Of a stretch of DNA of 64,000 bases, positions 35,944-45,182 are shown one piece after another (position 1 is the stretch's first letter; each line of letters starts with the position of its first letter). The DNA comes from Rhodospirillaceae bacterium. GTDB taxonomy: Bacteria > Pseudomonadota > Alphaproteobacteria > GCA-2731375. The stretch covers positions 62,001-126,000 of the forward strand of contig JABJKS010000059.1 of NCBI GenBank assembly GCA_018660265.1, read 5' to 3'. Made by a program: the position numbers and the translations under genes. The notes beneath the pieces are model-generated. The model made no database searches. It had not been told where the DNA came from and saw nothing but the letters and a program-made list of their open reading frames with translations.

Positions 35944-37074
35944 ATGGCTGAGCAGGATTTTTACGAGCTGCTGGGAGTGGACCGCCAGGTCAGCGAAGGT
36001 GACTTGAAAAAGGCCTATCGTAAAATGGCCATGCAATATCACCCCGACCGGAACCAGGATAATCCCGAGGCCGAGGCGAAGTTTAAGGAAATCTCCGTCG
36101 CCTATGATGTTCTTTCCGATGCGGAAAAGCGCGATGCCTATGACCGCTATGGCCATGCTGCCTTTCAAAACAGCGGCGGCGCGGGGGGCTTTGAAGGTGG
36201 CTTCGGCTCCTCCTTCGCGGATGTTTTCGATGATCTGTTTGGCGAATTCATGGGCGGTGGCCGGCAACAACGCGGCGGCAACAATCGCGGCTCTGACCTG
36301 CGCTACAACATGGATATCACGTTGGAGGAGGCCTTCAACGGTAAGGCGGCGAAGATCACCATTCCCACCACCTCCATGTGTGATGGCTGTGAAGGCACGG
36401 GGGCAGAGGCCGGCTCCCAACCCAGCACCTGTGCCACCTGTCAGGGGCACGGCAAGGTTCGGGCCCAGTCAGGCTTTTTCACCATTGAGCGCACCTGCCC
36501 CAATTGCGGCGGCGTGGGGCGGGTGATCTCCAACCCCTGCAAATCCTGCTCTGGTGCGGGTCGGGTGGAAAAAGACAAAACCCTGTCCGTTAATATTCCC
36601 AAAGGTGTTGAGGACGGCACCCGCATTCGCTTGAGCGGTGAGGGTGAAGCCGGTTTGCGCGGCGGCCCGGCGGGTGATCTGTACATCTTCCTGGCCCTGC
36701 AACCCCACGAATTCTTCCAGCGCGAAGCTGCCAATATCTATTGCCGGGTACCCATTACCATGACCACGGCAGCCCTGGGCGGCGATATCGATGTTCCGAC
36801 CCTGGATGGCGGCCGCGTCGCCGTATCCCTACCCGAAGGCACCCAGACCGGACGGCAATTCCGCCTGCGCGGCAAGGGGATGCCGCATATGCGTGGTCGC
36901 GGTCAGGGCGATATGTATGTCCAGACCATGGTTGAAACCCCGGTCAACCTGTCGAAAGAACAGCGCGCCCTGTTGGAACAGTTCGAAGAGTCTCTGGGCG
37001 ACGGCGGCACCAGCCCGGAAAGCGAAGGCTTCTTCAAAAAAGCCAAGGAATTGTGGAACGATATTACTGAGTAA
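35944..37074 (+). CDS. dnaJ: co-chaperone DnaJ
   Basis: 376-residue type I J-protein. J domain (residues 5-70) with HPD at YHPDRN, a Gly/Phe-rich segment (76-110), four CXXCXGXG zinc repeats ([32 protein letters not shown]), and C-terminal substrate-binding domains. The ATG at 35944 gives the canonical start [12 protein letters not shown]; an open stretch upstream has no similarity. It stimulates DnaK ATP hydrolysis. 142 bases separate it from dnaK. Confidence 0.97.
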   Translation: MAEQDFYELLGVDRQVSEGDLKKAYRKMAMQYHPDRNQDNPEAEAKFKEISVAYDVLSDAEKRDAYDRYGHAAFQNSGGAGGFEGGFGSSFADVFDDLFGEFMGGGRQQRGGNNRGSDLRYNMDITLEEAFNGKAAKITIPTTSMCDGCEGTGAEAGSQPSTCATCQGHGKVRAQSGFFTIERTCPNCGGVGRVISNPCKSCSGAGRVEKDKTLSVNIPKGVEDGTRIRLSGEGEAGLRGGPAGDLYIFLALQPHEFFQREAANIYCRVPITMTTAALGGDIDVPTLDGGRVAVSLPEGTQTGRQFRLRGKGMPHMRGRGQGDMYVQTMVETPVNLSKEQRALLEQFEESLGDGGTSPESEGFFKKAKELWNDITE

Positions 37075-37132
37075 CGCGGTCGGTTGAACGGTTTTTTGCT
37101 GGCGGACTCCAGGCCAAATAGAGCTGGATATA

Positions 37133-37177
37133 TTGGCCCCATAATTATTCTTTTATTGGCTCTTTTATAGGGGCCAA
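37133..37177. promoter_or_regulatory. long AT-loop inverted repeat after dnaJ
   Basis: TTGGCCCC-ATAA and TTATA-GGGGCCAA arms around a pyrimidine-rich loop of about 20 bases, between dnaJ and the MFS gene. It may end the dnaJ transcript, though no clean U-tract follows; an operator for the MFS gene is the alternative. Confidence 0.5.
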
Positions 37178-37221
37178 AATGGCGCCAGATAAGGTATCCG
37201 TACCTTGATCCAGGATTTGCC

Positions 37222-38460
37222 ATGAATGCGCGCCGGAAAAAGCCACAACAATTAAAATGGGCAATCGTTCTTTTTGGTTTTATGGCGTTGTCCATGGCCT
37301 TCTCAACCCGCGCCGCGTTGAGCTTGATGATGCCGGTATGGCAGAGCGAACTGGGTTGGTCCGCTTCATTTGTATCATCGGTGGGTGCTGCGGCTCTCAT
37401 TGTCATGGCGATCATCGCGCCGGTTGCGGGACGGCTGTTGGATCGCAAAGGGCCTCGATTTACCTTAAGCTTGGGCCTCGGTGCCGTGACCACCAGTTGC
37501 TTTCTGATTGCCTCCACATCCTCCAAATTAGTCTTTGCCATTGCCTTTGGGGGCATCGGAGCCATTGGGTTTGGCATCGTTGCGGTGCATGTTGTCTCAA
37601 GCGCAGTAATTTATAGCTTCGATAAGCACCAGGGCCTGGCCACGGGCATTGCCTCATCCGGTTCAACGGGGGGGCAGTTTCTTGTTGTGCCATTGCTCGC
37701 CGGGCTGCTGACTTTCGCCTCGTGGCGGTGGAGTTTTACAGGCCTGGGTATTGTCTGCCTGGCGCTTCTGCCCTGTATCCTTTACTTCATGCCAAGGGGG
37801 ATCATCAGGAACGGAGACGCGGCTGCGGCGACTACGGAAGCGGTTTCAGTCGGCCAAGAAATCCGTTTCATGCTGGGTAAGCCGGCATTTCATATCCTGT
37901 TTTGGAGCTTTCTGATCTGTGGCTTTACGACAGCGGGGGTCATCGAAACGCACTTTCTGCCCTTTGCGGCCTATTGCGGATTTTCGCCCATTCCTTCCGC
38001 CACTGCCTATGGTGTACTCTCCGCCGTCAACCTTTGCGGGATGATCCTGGCCGGTTGGTTGACGGACCGCATCAACCGACCCTTGCTGCTTGCCGCAATC
38101 TACCTGCTCCGCGCGTTGAGCTTCGTGCTGCTTGCCAATGTGCCAGGCGCGGGCATTGAAACCCTATTTCTTTTCGTGGTGTTCTTCGGATTGGTCGATT
38201 ATGCCACGGTCCCCGTCACGGCCTCGTTGATGGCGAGTGAGGTGGGCATCAATGTCCTTGGCCTGGGCATGGGCCTGGTGGCCGCCGGTCACGCCCTTGG
38301 TGGTGCCATGGGCGCGGCCTTCGGCGGCTATGTTTTCAGCAGTTCCGGCAACTACGGACTGGTCTGGACGTCATCCCTGTGGTTGGCGGTCGGCGCAGGC
38401 CTCATGGTTCTCGCCTTAATTAAGTCCCCAACCAAAGGCGCCGATGCCCGGCCATCGTGA
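37222..38460 (+). CDS. MFS transporter
   Basis: 412-residue major facilitator with 12 hydrophobic segments, in the monocarboxylate/oxalate-formate-like branch. The cytoplasmic loop after helix two reads AGRLLDRKGPR, the MFS motif A; its second-half counterpart is AGWLTDRINRP. Probably imports an organic acid. A monocistronic unit: a hairpin lies on each side. Confidence 0.86.
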   Translation: MNARRKKPQQLKWAIVLFGFMALSMAFSTRAALSLMMPVWQSELGWSASFVSSVGAAALIVMAIIAPVAGRLLDRKGPRFTLSLGLGAVTTSCFLIASTSSKLVFAIAFGGIGAIGFGIVAVHVVSSAVIYSFDKHQGLATGIASSGSTGGQFLVVPLLAGLLTFASWRWSFTGLGIVCLALLPCILYFMPRGIIRNGDAAAATTEAVSVGQEIRFMLGKPAFHILFWSFLICGFTTAGVIETHFLPFAAYCGFSPIPSATAYGVLSAVNLCGMILAGWLTDRINRPLLLAAIYLLRALSFVLLANVPGAGIETLFLFVVFFGLVDYATVPVTASLMASEVGINVLGLGMGLVAAGHALGGAMGAAFGGYVFSSSGNYGLVWTSSLWLAVGAGLMVLALIKSPTKGADARPS

Positions 38461-38542
38461 CGCCAAACCATTTTAGTGTCAGCCCGGATCGCAAATTGCG
38501 TCCCTAAAGCACCAGTCCTGTATTCCGACAAGGCCGTCAAAC

Positions 38543-38590
38543 CGGCGGGCACCGGGCCTCTCGCAAGTCTCTGGGGTGCCCGCCGTTTTC
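38543..38590. terminator. bidirectional-type terminator between MFS and SDR genes
   Basis: An 11-base perfect stem CGGCGGGCACC / GGTGCCCGCCG with a 21-base loop, followed by TTTTCGTTTG on the plus strand. It lies between two convergent genes, where a transcript end is expected. Confidence 0.7.
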
Positions 38591-38595
38591 GTTTG

Positions 38596-39417
38596 TTAGT
38601 TTGGCGTGGTCTCGCCCTGCATGGCGGAACGGCCGCCGCCGCCGGCCATCATGCCGCCGTCAATCACCAGTTCCGATCCGTTGACATAGGATGACAGGTC
38701 GGATGCCAGGTACAGCACCCCGTCGGCGATTTCCTGCGGCCGTCCGGCCCGATGGGCCACGGTCCCGTTGGCCAATGCCTCCGGATCAATAGCATTGGCA
38801 CCGCCGCTTAAGGTACCGGGGCGCAGCTTGGTCCAGATCGGGGTGTCGATGATGCCTGGATGGACAGAATTGATCCGCACCTTTAATCCCGCAGCCGCAC
38901 ATTCCAAAGCGGCGGATTTGGAAAACAGGCGCACCCCGCCTTTCGATGCGCTGTAACCTGCCAAACCCGGTGATCCGCGCAGGCCCGCCACGGACGACAT
39001 AATGATGATGGAGCCGCCACCCGATTGATCGATCAAAGGAATGCCATGTTTGGTGCCCAGGAAGACGCCGTCCAGATTGATGGCGTTCTGATGACGCCAA
39101 TCTTCCAGGCTCATCTCCAATAGGGGGCCACCAATGCCGATCCCGGCGTTGTTGACCAGAATATGCAGCCCGCCGCAGCGGGATTTCACCTCAGCCAATA
39201 CGGTTTGCCATTGTTCTTCATCTCTGACGTCATGGGGCAGGGAAATGGCTGTGCCGCCCTGTTCTTTAATTCCGGCTACGGTTGCCGCCATGCCGTCTGC
39301 GTCAATATCCGTGATCACCAACGAGGCACCTTCCCTGGCCAGGGTTTCGGCGCAAGCCCGCCCAATGCCTGATCCACCGCCCGTAACCATTGCAACCTTG
39401 CCCGATACCAGTCCCAT
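38596..39417 (-). CDS. short-chain dehydrogenase/reductase
   Basis: 273-residue classical SDR. TGGGSGIGRACAE near residue 12, Asp after strand two (ITDIDADG, NAD preference), NNAGIGIGGPL, catalytic YSASKGG and HPGIIDTPI. It is divergent from the ferredoxin-P450 pair across 150 bases, and a dehydrogenase acting on the P450 product (alcohol to ketone) would be a sensible partner. Similar to the cyclopentanol/3-hydroxysteroid dehydrogenase group, but the substrate is not predictable. Confidence 0.87.
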   Translation of the reverse strand: MGLVSGKVAMVTGGGSGIGRACAETLAREGASLVITDIDADGMAATVAGIKEQGGTAISLPHDVRDEEQWQTVLAEVKSRCGGLHILVNNAGIGIGGPLLEMSLEDWRHQNAINLDGVFLGTKHGIPLIDQSGGGSIIIMSSVAGLRGSPGLAGYSASKGGVRLFSKSAALECAAAGLKVRINSVHPGIIDTPIWTKLRPGTLSGGANAIDPEALANGTVAHRAGRPQEIADGVLYLASDLSSYVNGSELVIDGGMMAGGGGRSAMQGETTPN

Positions 39418-39567
39418 GTCCGTCCTCCAAAATTTTGATTATTATCTGATTGTGGGCTGATTATGGCTGTCGGGGAGGTCATGGACAACCCAGTGTTGGA
39501 TCGGTATTCTGCGCTTTGCAATTGTCATAAGGCGAATATGCAAGGTCTGATGTAGAGGAGTAGAAAT

Positions 39568-39765
39568 ATGCGTGTCAAAGTGAATGCGGATAAGTGCGAA
39601 GGCCACAATCGCTGCTGCGCTCTGGCGCCGGAGATTTTTGATGTGGATGACTATGGTGCCGCCACCGCATTGAATGACGGCAATGTACCCCCCGAGTTGG
39701 AGGCAAAGGCAAAGCTGGCAGTGGAAAATTGCCCGGAATATGCCATCGAGTACATCAAAGACTAG
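39568..39765 (+). CDS. [3Fe-4S]-type ferredoxin, P450 partner
   Basis: 65 residues with Cys10, His13 (at the usual second Cys position), Cys16 and Cys55 (CEGHNRC ... NCPEY). This Cys-x2-His-x2-Cys-xn-Cys-Pro pattern is typical of small ferredoxins that pass electrons to bacterial cytochromes P450, often with a 3Fe cluster. The P450 gene starts 49 bases downstream. No ferredoxin reductase is nearby. GAGGAG precedes the ATG. Confidence 0.9.
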   Translation: MRVKVNADKCEGHNRCCALAPEIFDVDDYGAATALNDGNVPPELEAKAKLAVENCPEYAIEYIKD

Positions 39766-39813
39766 AAACAAAGAGAACAATTTTACGTCGGTAGACAGCG
39801 GAGAAATGAGCCA

Positions 39814-41049
39814 ATGACCGAAACGCCACCAGTGGATAATTGGGCAACGGACTATGATTTGTTCGACGATGCCTACGTCAAGGACCCAGCCCCGGTTTGG
39901 AAAGAATTGCGGGAAAAATGCCCCATTGCCCATACGGAACGCTGGGGCGGCTCGTGGTTGCCGACCAAGTATGAGGACATGCAAGCCTTTGTCCGCATGG
40001 TGCCGGAATTGTCTTCCCGCAATCCATTGGTGGTGAGCCAGCCCAGGGACGAACAGGAATTCGATCCCGTGTTGGCGGAATACGGTAATTCGGCACCGCC
40101 CATCACCTCGGACCCACCGGACCATATCCCGATGCGGCGGATGATCCTGCCCCTCTTTACACCCAAGGCGGTGGAGAAGCATCGCGTCTTTGTCGAGGCT
40201 TTGTGCCACGAGTTGATCGACGGCTTTATCGAAAAGGGCACGTGTGATGCGGCCCTGGACTATGCGGTTTATATCCCCGCCAAAACCATTGCCCATATCA
40301 TCGGGGTGGATGCGGATCGGATTGATGAATTCATCGGCTGGGTTCGCGGTGTGCTGGAACAAAATGTCGGCAATGTAGATGAGCGGAACAGATATAATCG
40401 TATCATCCGGCAATTCTTTGGCGAATTGGTGACCGAGCGTAAGGCCAACCCCAAGGACGATTTGATCTCCAACTTATTGGCCCAGGAAATCAATGGCTCA
40501 CCTGTGGCGAAAAAGGCCGTGGTTGGCATGTGCAATCTGATGCTGGTCGCGGGTATTGATACGACGTGGAGCTCCATCGGCTCGGCCCTGTTGCATTTCT
40601 CCACCCATCCCGAACATCGCCGCCGTATGGCGACAGAGCCTGATTTGCTGCCGTCCGCTATGGAAGAGATGCTGCGGGTTTATTCCCCCGTGACCATGGC
40701 CCGTGAAGTGACGGAGGAAATTCAAACCGGTGATGTTACCTTCAAACCCGGCGACAAAGTGTTGTTGAACTTCCCCGCCGCGAACCGGGATCCGGAAGTT
40801 TTCGAAAATCCCGACACGGTTGACCTGGATCGGGAAAAGAACCGCCACATCGCCTTCGGCATCGGTTCTCACCGTTGCGCCGGGTCTAACCTGGCACGGT
40901 TGGAAATGGAAACCGCCCTGCGGGTCTGGTTCGAACGCATTCCGGAATTCGAATGCGCCAATCCGGCGGCAGTGGAATGGGCCGGTGGTCAGGTCCGTGG
41001 CCCACGGCATCTGCCGTTCACATTCCCGGCGAAAAAGGTTAGGGGCTAA
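39814..41049 (+). CDS. cytochrome P450
   Basis: 411-residue soluble bacterial P450. I-helix motif LVAGIDTTWSS (oxygen activation), ExxR in EEMLRVYSPV, and heme loop FGIGSHRCAGSNLAR with axial Cys355. Resembles the terpene/steroid-type bacterial families. Its electron donor is the ferredoxin encoded directly upstream. Hydroxylates a hydrophobic substrate; which one is not known. Convergent with the thioesterase gene. Confidence 0.93.
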   Translation: MTETPPVDNWATDYDLFDDAYVKDPAPVWKELREKCPIAHTERWGGSWLPTKYEDMQAFVRMVPELSSRNPLVVSQPRDEQEFDPVLAEYGNSAPPITSDPPDHIPMRRMILPLFTPKAVEKHRVFVEALCHELIDGFIEKGTCDAALDYAVYIPAKTIAHIIGVDADRIDEFIGWVRGVLEQNVGNVDERNRYNRIIRQFFGELVTERKANPKDDLISNLLAQEINGSPVAKKAVVGMCNLMLVAGIDTTWSSIGSALLHFSTHPEHRRRMATEPDLLPSAMEEMLRVYSPVTMAREVTEEIQTGDVTFKPGDKVLLNFPAANRDPEVFENPDTVDLDREKNRHIAFGIGSHRCAGSNLARLEMETALRVWFERIPEFECANPAAVEWAGGQVRGPRHLPFTFPAKKVRG

Positions 41050-41071
41050 CCTTTTAACCCCCCAACACCGC

Positions 41072-41473
41072 CTAAGTCTGGGTTACCCGCGCCACGCGTT
41101 TGCCATTGTCGTCGGTCAGTTCCGTATCGATGACAATGGTGCTGCGCCCGGTGTGCAGGGGTGTCGCTGTTGCGTGGATATAGCCATCGCGGACGGCGCG
41201 AAAAAAGTTCGTTTTGCTTTCGATGGTGGAGGTCGCCGTGGCCCCTTCGGGCAGGTTCAGAAAGGCCAGGAAGCCGCCCAGACTGTCCGCCAGGGCCATA
41301 ATGGCCCCGCCGTGCAGGATGCCGGCAGCGGTGCAGCGTTCCGGTGCCCAGGCCATGCGCGCCTTGACAGCGGTTGGCGCGGCAGAAATGAACTCTATCC
41401 CCAAAGCGCCCACCAGGGGCATGCGGGATTGTAGATTTGCCGTCAGTTCCTGATCAATAACGACATCGTTCAT
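41072..41473 (-). CDS. PaaI-type hotdog thioesterase
   Basis: 133 residues from ATG 41473, one base after the stop of the acyl-CoA dehydrogenase gene. Hotdog fold with GILHGGAIMALADSLGG, the PaaI signature holding the catalytic Asp and the HGG turn. It hydrolyses a small or aromatic acyl-CoA. Coupled to the dehydrogenase, it may release the acid or clear stalled CoA esters. Confidence 0.88.
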   Translation of the reverse strand: MNDVVIDQELTANLQSRMPLVGALGIEFISAAPTAVKARMAWAPERCTAAGILHGGAIMALADSLGGFLAFLNLPEGATATSTIESKTNFFRAVRDGYIHATATPLHTGRSTIVIDTELTDDNGKRVARVTQT

Positions 41474-41474
41474 T

Positions 41475-43328
41475 CTAAAATGCCTCATCGCCCGGCATCA
41501 TCAAGACATCGGCACCCGCCTCGGCCCGGCGTTTCAATGATGCGGTGTCAGGCATGACCCGGCCCATATAGAACCGCGCGGTATTCAGCTTCATCTCGTA
41601 GAACGCTGCTTCCTCGCTGCCTGCGGCCAGTTGATCAAGGGCGACGCGGGCCATGCGGGCCCACATATAACCCACTGCCACCGTACCCATCATGCGCAGG
41701 AAATCGACTGAAGCCGCACCCGCTTCCTCGTGGTTCTGAACAGCATTCTGCGCCAGCCACATGGTCGTGCCCATAAGATCGTTCAGGCCCGCCTCCAACG
41801 GCTTGGTATAAGCTGCCATGGCCTCATCGCCTTTTTGTTCGGCGATGAATTCAGAGATCAGGGCGAACAAGGCGCGCGCAGGTCTGCCATTGTCCACGCC
41901 CATGCGCCGGCCCACCAGGTCCAGGGCCTGAACGCCATTGGCACCTTCGTACAATTGCGAGATGCGGGTATCACGCACGAACTGCTCCATGCCATGTTCA
42001 TGGACATAGCCGTGGCCGCCAAAGCACTGCATGGCCATGTTGGCGCATTCAAAGCCGACGTCGGTGAAATGGGCCTTGACCACGGGGGTCAGCAGATTGA
42101 ACAGATCGCCGACCTGTTGTTTACGTTCGTCATCACCGTCAAAGCGGCCAATGGTGGCTTCGTGGGTCAACCACATCAACAGGGCCCGCGCCCCTTCGGT
42201 GAAGGCACGTATATGCAACAACATGCGGCGTACGTCCGGGTGCACCACAATGGGGTCTGCCGGTTGATCGGGATATTTCGCGCCTGTCAGGGCGCGGCCC
42301 GCCGTACGTTCACGGGTATAGACGGCAGCGTTTTGATAGGCGACCTCCGCCAGGGCGACGCCCTGATAGGCGACCCCAATGCGCGCGCCGTTCATCATTT
42401 GGAACATCCCCGCCATGCCGGCGCCGGAACTACGCTTTTTCTTCTTCCCGTCGCCATCGTCCTTTGCACCCTCAACCTTAGGCTCCGGCTTTGGGCCAAG
42501 GCGATAACCAATGGCAGCGTCATAATGCAGGACGGCGGTCGCCGAACCTTTGATGCCCATTTTGTGCTCAATGCCGCCACAAACCACGTTGTTGGCCTGG
42601 CCCAAGCTGCCGTCGTCGTTGACCGTGACCTTGGGCACAAGAAACAGGGATACGGCAGACAGACCTTCGCCCTCGCCCTCCACTTTGGCCAGGACCAGAT
42701 GGACGATATTCTCCGTCATGTCGTGATCGCCGCCGGAGATGAAAATTTTCGTGCCCGAGATGGCGTAGGTGCCGTCGTCCTGCTCCACCGCCTTCGTGCG
42801 CATGAGTTTCAGGTCGGTGCCGGCATGTGGTTCCGTCAGGTTCATGGTACCGGCCCATTGCCCGGATATCATCTTTGGGACGTATAGCTGTTTCAGATGA
42901 TCTGGCGCGACGGACATTAAGACGCTGGCCGCACCCCCCGTCAGACCGACATAGATGGAAAGTGCCAGGTTTGAGGACATGGCCATTTCCCCAACCGCCA
43001 TGCCCAGCACGCCGGGCAGACCCTGACCGCCCCAATCGGTGGAGGTGGAGATGGCATTCCAGCCGCCTTCATTCCAGGCGTCGAAGGCCTCCTTAAAGCC
43101 ACTGGGGGTGCGCACTTTGCCGTTCTCAAACCGGCAGCCTTCCTCGTCGCCAACCTGGTTCAGAGGGGCCCAGATTTCTTCCGCCATTTTGGCGCTGCCA
43201 TCCAGGATGGCGTCGGTCAAATCATCACTGACATCCCCATAGCCGGGCAACTCAGTACAGTCATTGATTGCCAGTAACTCGTTCAAAACAAATCGTAATT
43301 CCCGTACCGGTGCGTTGTAACTTGGCAT
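41475..43328 (-). CDS. acyl-CoA dehydrogenase, long (about 617-residue) type
   Basis: FAD enzyme with an N-terminal extension (1-35), the dehydrogenase core, and a C-terminal extra domain (about 470-600) of the kind seen in proteobacterial DmdC/FadE-like 600-residue enzymes. MNLTEPHAGTDLKLMRTKA is the flavin/substrate loop; ISQLYEGANGVQALDL contains the Glu at the place of the catalytic base. An internal Lys-rich insert (GDGKKKKRSSG) sits near residue 280. Forms an operon with the thioesterase. Related DmdC enzymes act on methylthiopropionyl-CoA, but no other dmd gene is in view. Confidence 0.9.
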   Translation of the reverse strand: MPSYNAPVRELRFVLNELLAINDCTELPGYGDVSDDLTDAILDGSAKMAEEIWAPLNQVGDEEGCRFENGKVRTPSGFKEAFDAWNEGGWNAISTSTDWGGQGLPGVLGMAVGEMAMSSNLALSIYVGLTGGAASVLMSVAPDHLKQLYVPKMISGQWAGTMNLTEPHAGTDLKLMRTKAVEQDDGTYAISGTKIFISGGDHDMTENIVHLVLAKVEGEGEGLSAVSLFLVPKVTVNDDGSLGQANNVVCGGIEHKMGIKGSATAVLHYDAAIGYRLGPKPEPKVEGAKDDGDGKKKKRSSGAGMAGMFQMMNGARIGVAYQGVALAEVAYQNAAVYTRERTAGRALTGAKYPDQPADPIVVHPDVRRMLLHIRAFTEGARALLMWLTHEATIGRFDGDDERKQQVGDLFNLLTPVVKAHFTDVGFECANMAMQCFGGHGYVHEHGMEQFVRDTRISQLYEGANGVQALDLVGRRMGVDNGRPARALFALISEFIAEQKGDEAMAAYTKPLEAGLNDLMGTTMWLAQNAVQNHEEAGAASVDFLRMMGTVAVGYMWARMARVALDQLAAGSEEAAFYEMKLNTARFYMGRVMPDTASLKRRAEAGADVLMMPGDEAF

Positions 43329-43349
43329 TTGATCAGCTCCAAATCGACC

Positions 43350-43571
43350 TTAGTGGTGTTCGCGTGTTACGGCCCAGTCCGCGACCGCATCCGCCAATAT
43401 CTCAAAATCCGACATCTGGCAATCAACCTGTGCCGCCAACCGGGCCCATAGGCGACCGGATCGGGCGATGATCGGAACTTCAATGTCATGTTTGTACAAC
43501 AAATGCTCCCGCAACGCTTGTGCTTCCTCTGCATCGGCGGCGTGTAGCCTTGGCTTCAACGCGCGCAGCAT
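43350..43571 (-). pseudogene. C-terminal remnant of a class V (isopenicillin N epimerase-like) aminotransferase
   Basis: A 73-residue frame whose sequence LREHLLYKHDIEVPIIA...RLWARLAAQ...DFEILADAVADW fits the last 60-70 residues of class V PLP aminotransferases (helix, IEVPI strand, and final helix). The N-terminal 300 residues with the PLP lysine are missing; a stop lies 13 codons upstream in frame. It sits between the acyl-CoA dehydrogenase and CoA ligase genes, probably a deletion scar. Confidence 0.6.
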
Positions 43572-43607
43572 ATGTTGCGCGGGGTGGCCAGGTGCCCGAA
43601 TTGAGTA

Positions 43608-45167
43608 TCAGCCAACACGTCGGTCCCGGCCTGCCCAATAAATCTCCCGCAAAGCCTTTTTGTCCGGTTTTCCCAGGGGGGTCAGGGGGATTTCATCGAC
43701 AATATCCACCGATTTTGGTGCCTGCACAGCGCCCTTGCTATCCTTGACCCGTTGGATCAGGGCCTCTGTATCGATCTGGGCCCCGGCCCGGACGACAACC
43801 ACGGCCTTGACCGCCTCGCCCCATTTATCATCCGGCACGCCGATCACGGCGGCCATGGCGATGTCTCTGTCGGTGGTGATGACGTCCTCCACCTCCCGGG
43901 GGAAGACGTTGAAGCCGCCGGTGATGATCATGTCTTTCTTGCGGTCGACGATGTAGAGATAGCCGCGATCATCGGCCCAGGCCATATCGCCGGTGTGCAG
44001 CCAGCCATGGGCGAACACTTCCTCTGTCTGTTCCGGGCGCTGCCAATAGGCATCCATGATTTGGGGACCCTGGGCGCAAATCTCACCGACCTCACCGCCA
44101 GGCACCTCCTGGCCCTCTTCGTCCAGCAGGGCGATACGGACGGAACTGACCGGATGGCCGCAGGCGGCAAACAGGCCGGGATCATCCTTGTTGTGATCGC
44201 CTTTGCGCAACACGGTCAGGGGATAGCCCTCGGTCTGGCCATACAATTGGCAGAACACCGGGCCAATCCGCTCCAACCCCTCCAACAGACGGGTGGGGGA
44301 CATGGGCGCGGCACCGTATATCAGCAATTCCAGGCTGGACAGGTCCGTTTGGTCCAGTTTCGGGTGGTCCAGCAGGATGTTGACCATGGTCGGCACTAGC
44401 AGGGTGGTGGTGATCCGCTCTGCCGCAATTGTGTCCAACACCGCCTCGGGGTTAAAGCCATGGTGCATATGGACACGACCGCCGCGCAGCAATGTGGTCG
44501 GAATTTTGGTTCCCCCTACATGGGAAATCGGTGCGACGGAAAGATAGACGATGTCTTCCGGCCATTCGAAGTCCGCCGAGACCGCATTTGTCATGGCGAC
44601 AAATGAATGATGCCGACGCATCGCACCCTTGGATTTGCCCGTGGTGCCGCCCGTGTAGCTGAGCCAGCCCTCATCGTTGGGTTCGGCCAACACAATTGGC
44701 GAGACCGCCCCGGCACCTGCCGCCCCGGCGGCGATATCGAGGCCGTAATCCGAAGGGCCAAGTGTGAAGACCTGCTGCAAACGATCGGTGGCGGCCGCCA
44801 GCTCGCTGCCCCGTTCCAGGTAGTTGTCCCCATCCACCAGCAGATAGTCGATTTCACCGTCTTCCAGAATAAACTGGTGATCGTCCAATGCCCCCAGGGG
44901 GTGCAGCGCGGTCATGCACAGTCCCAATGCCTGTGCCGCAATACCGACCAGCCAGCCATCGGCCCGGTTGGCGCTTAGAATGGCGAGGCGCTGACCGCGT
45001 TTGGCACCAGCCCCTTGCATCACGGCCTGATAACGGCCCACCAGATCAAGGCATTGGGCATAGGTAAAGGTGCCGCCATAACCGCTAAAGGCAACACGGT
45101 CGCCCCAACGAGCCATGGCGCGCATCATCGATGAGCCGGAGGTTAAGCCCTGATGCAGATTGGACAT
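43608..45167 (-). CDS. acyl-CoA ligase (AMP-binding)
   Basis: 519-residue ANL ligase. A3 loop YTGGTTGKSKGAMRRH, A5 YGQTEGYPLTV, then WLHTGDMAWADDRGYLYIVDRKKDMIITGG, and the C-terminal PLTPLGKPDKKAL with the catalytic lysine. It activates an unknown acid. Together with the hydratase gene just upstream (16 bases away) it forms a minus-strand set of ligase, hydratase and methyltransferase. Confidence 0.87.
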   Translation of the reverse strand: MSNLHQGLTSGSSMMRAMARWGDRVAFSGYGGTFTYAQCLDLVGRYQAVMQGAGAKRGQRLAILSANRADGWLVGIAAQALGLCMTALHPLGALDDHQFILEDGEIDYLLVDGDNYLERGSELAAATDRLQQVFTLGPSDYGLDIAAGAAGAGAVSPIVLAEPNDEGWLSYTGGTTGKSKGAMRRHHSFVAMTNAVSADFEWPEDIVYLSVAPISHVGGTKIPTTLLRGGRVHMHHGFNPEAVLDTIAAERITTTLLVPTMVNILLDHPKLDQTDLSSLELLIYGAAPMSPTRLLEGLERIGPVFCQLYGQTEGYPLTVLRKGDHNKDDPGLFAACGHPVSSVRIALLDEEGQEVPGGEVGEICAQGPQIMDAYWQRPEQTEEVFAHGWLHTGDMAWADDRGYLYIVDRKKDMIITGGFNVFPREVEDVITTDRDIAMAAVIGVPDDKWGEAVKAVVVVRAGAQIDTEALIQRVKDSKGAVQAPKSVDIVDEIPLTPLGKPDKKALREIYWAGRDRRVG

Positions 45168-45182
45168 CTCGTATTCCTCTCC

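Noticed and set aside
41730-42887. Open frame of about 385 codons opposite the acyl-CoA dehydrogenase
   Set aside because: Antisense shadow; the opposite strand has a complete enzyme with all motifs.
41475-43328. Assignment of the long acyl-CoA dehydrogenase as DmdC of DMSP breakdown
   Set aside because: Only overall size and layout match; no dmdA, dmdB or dmdD gene is in the window.
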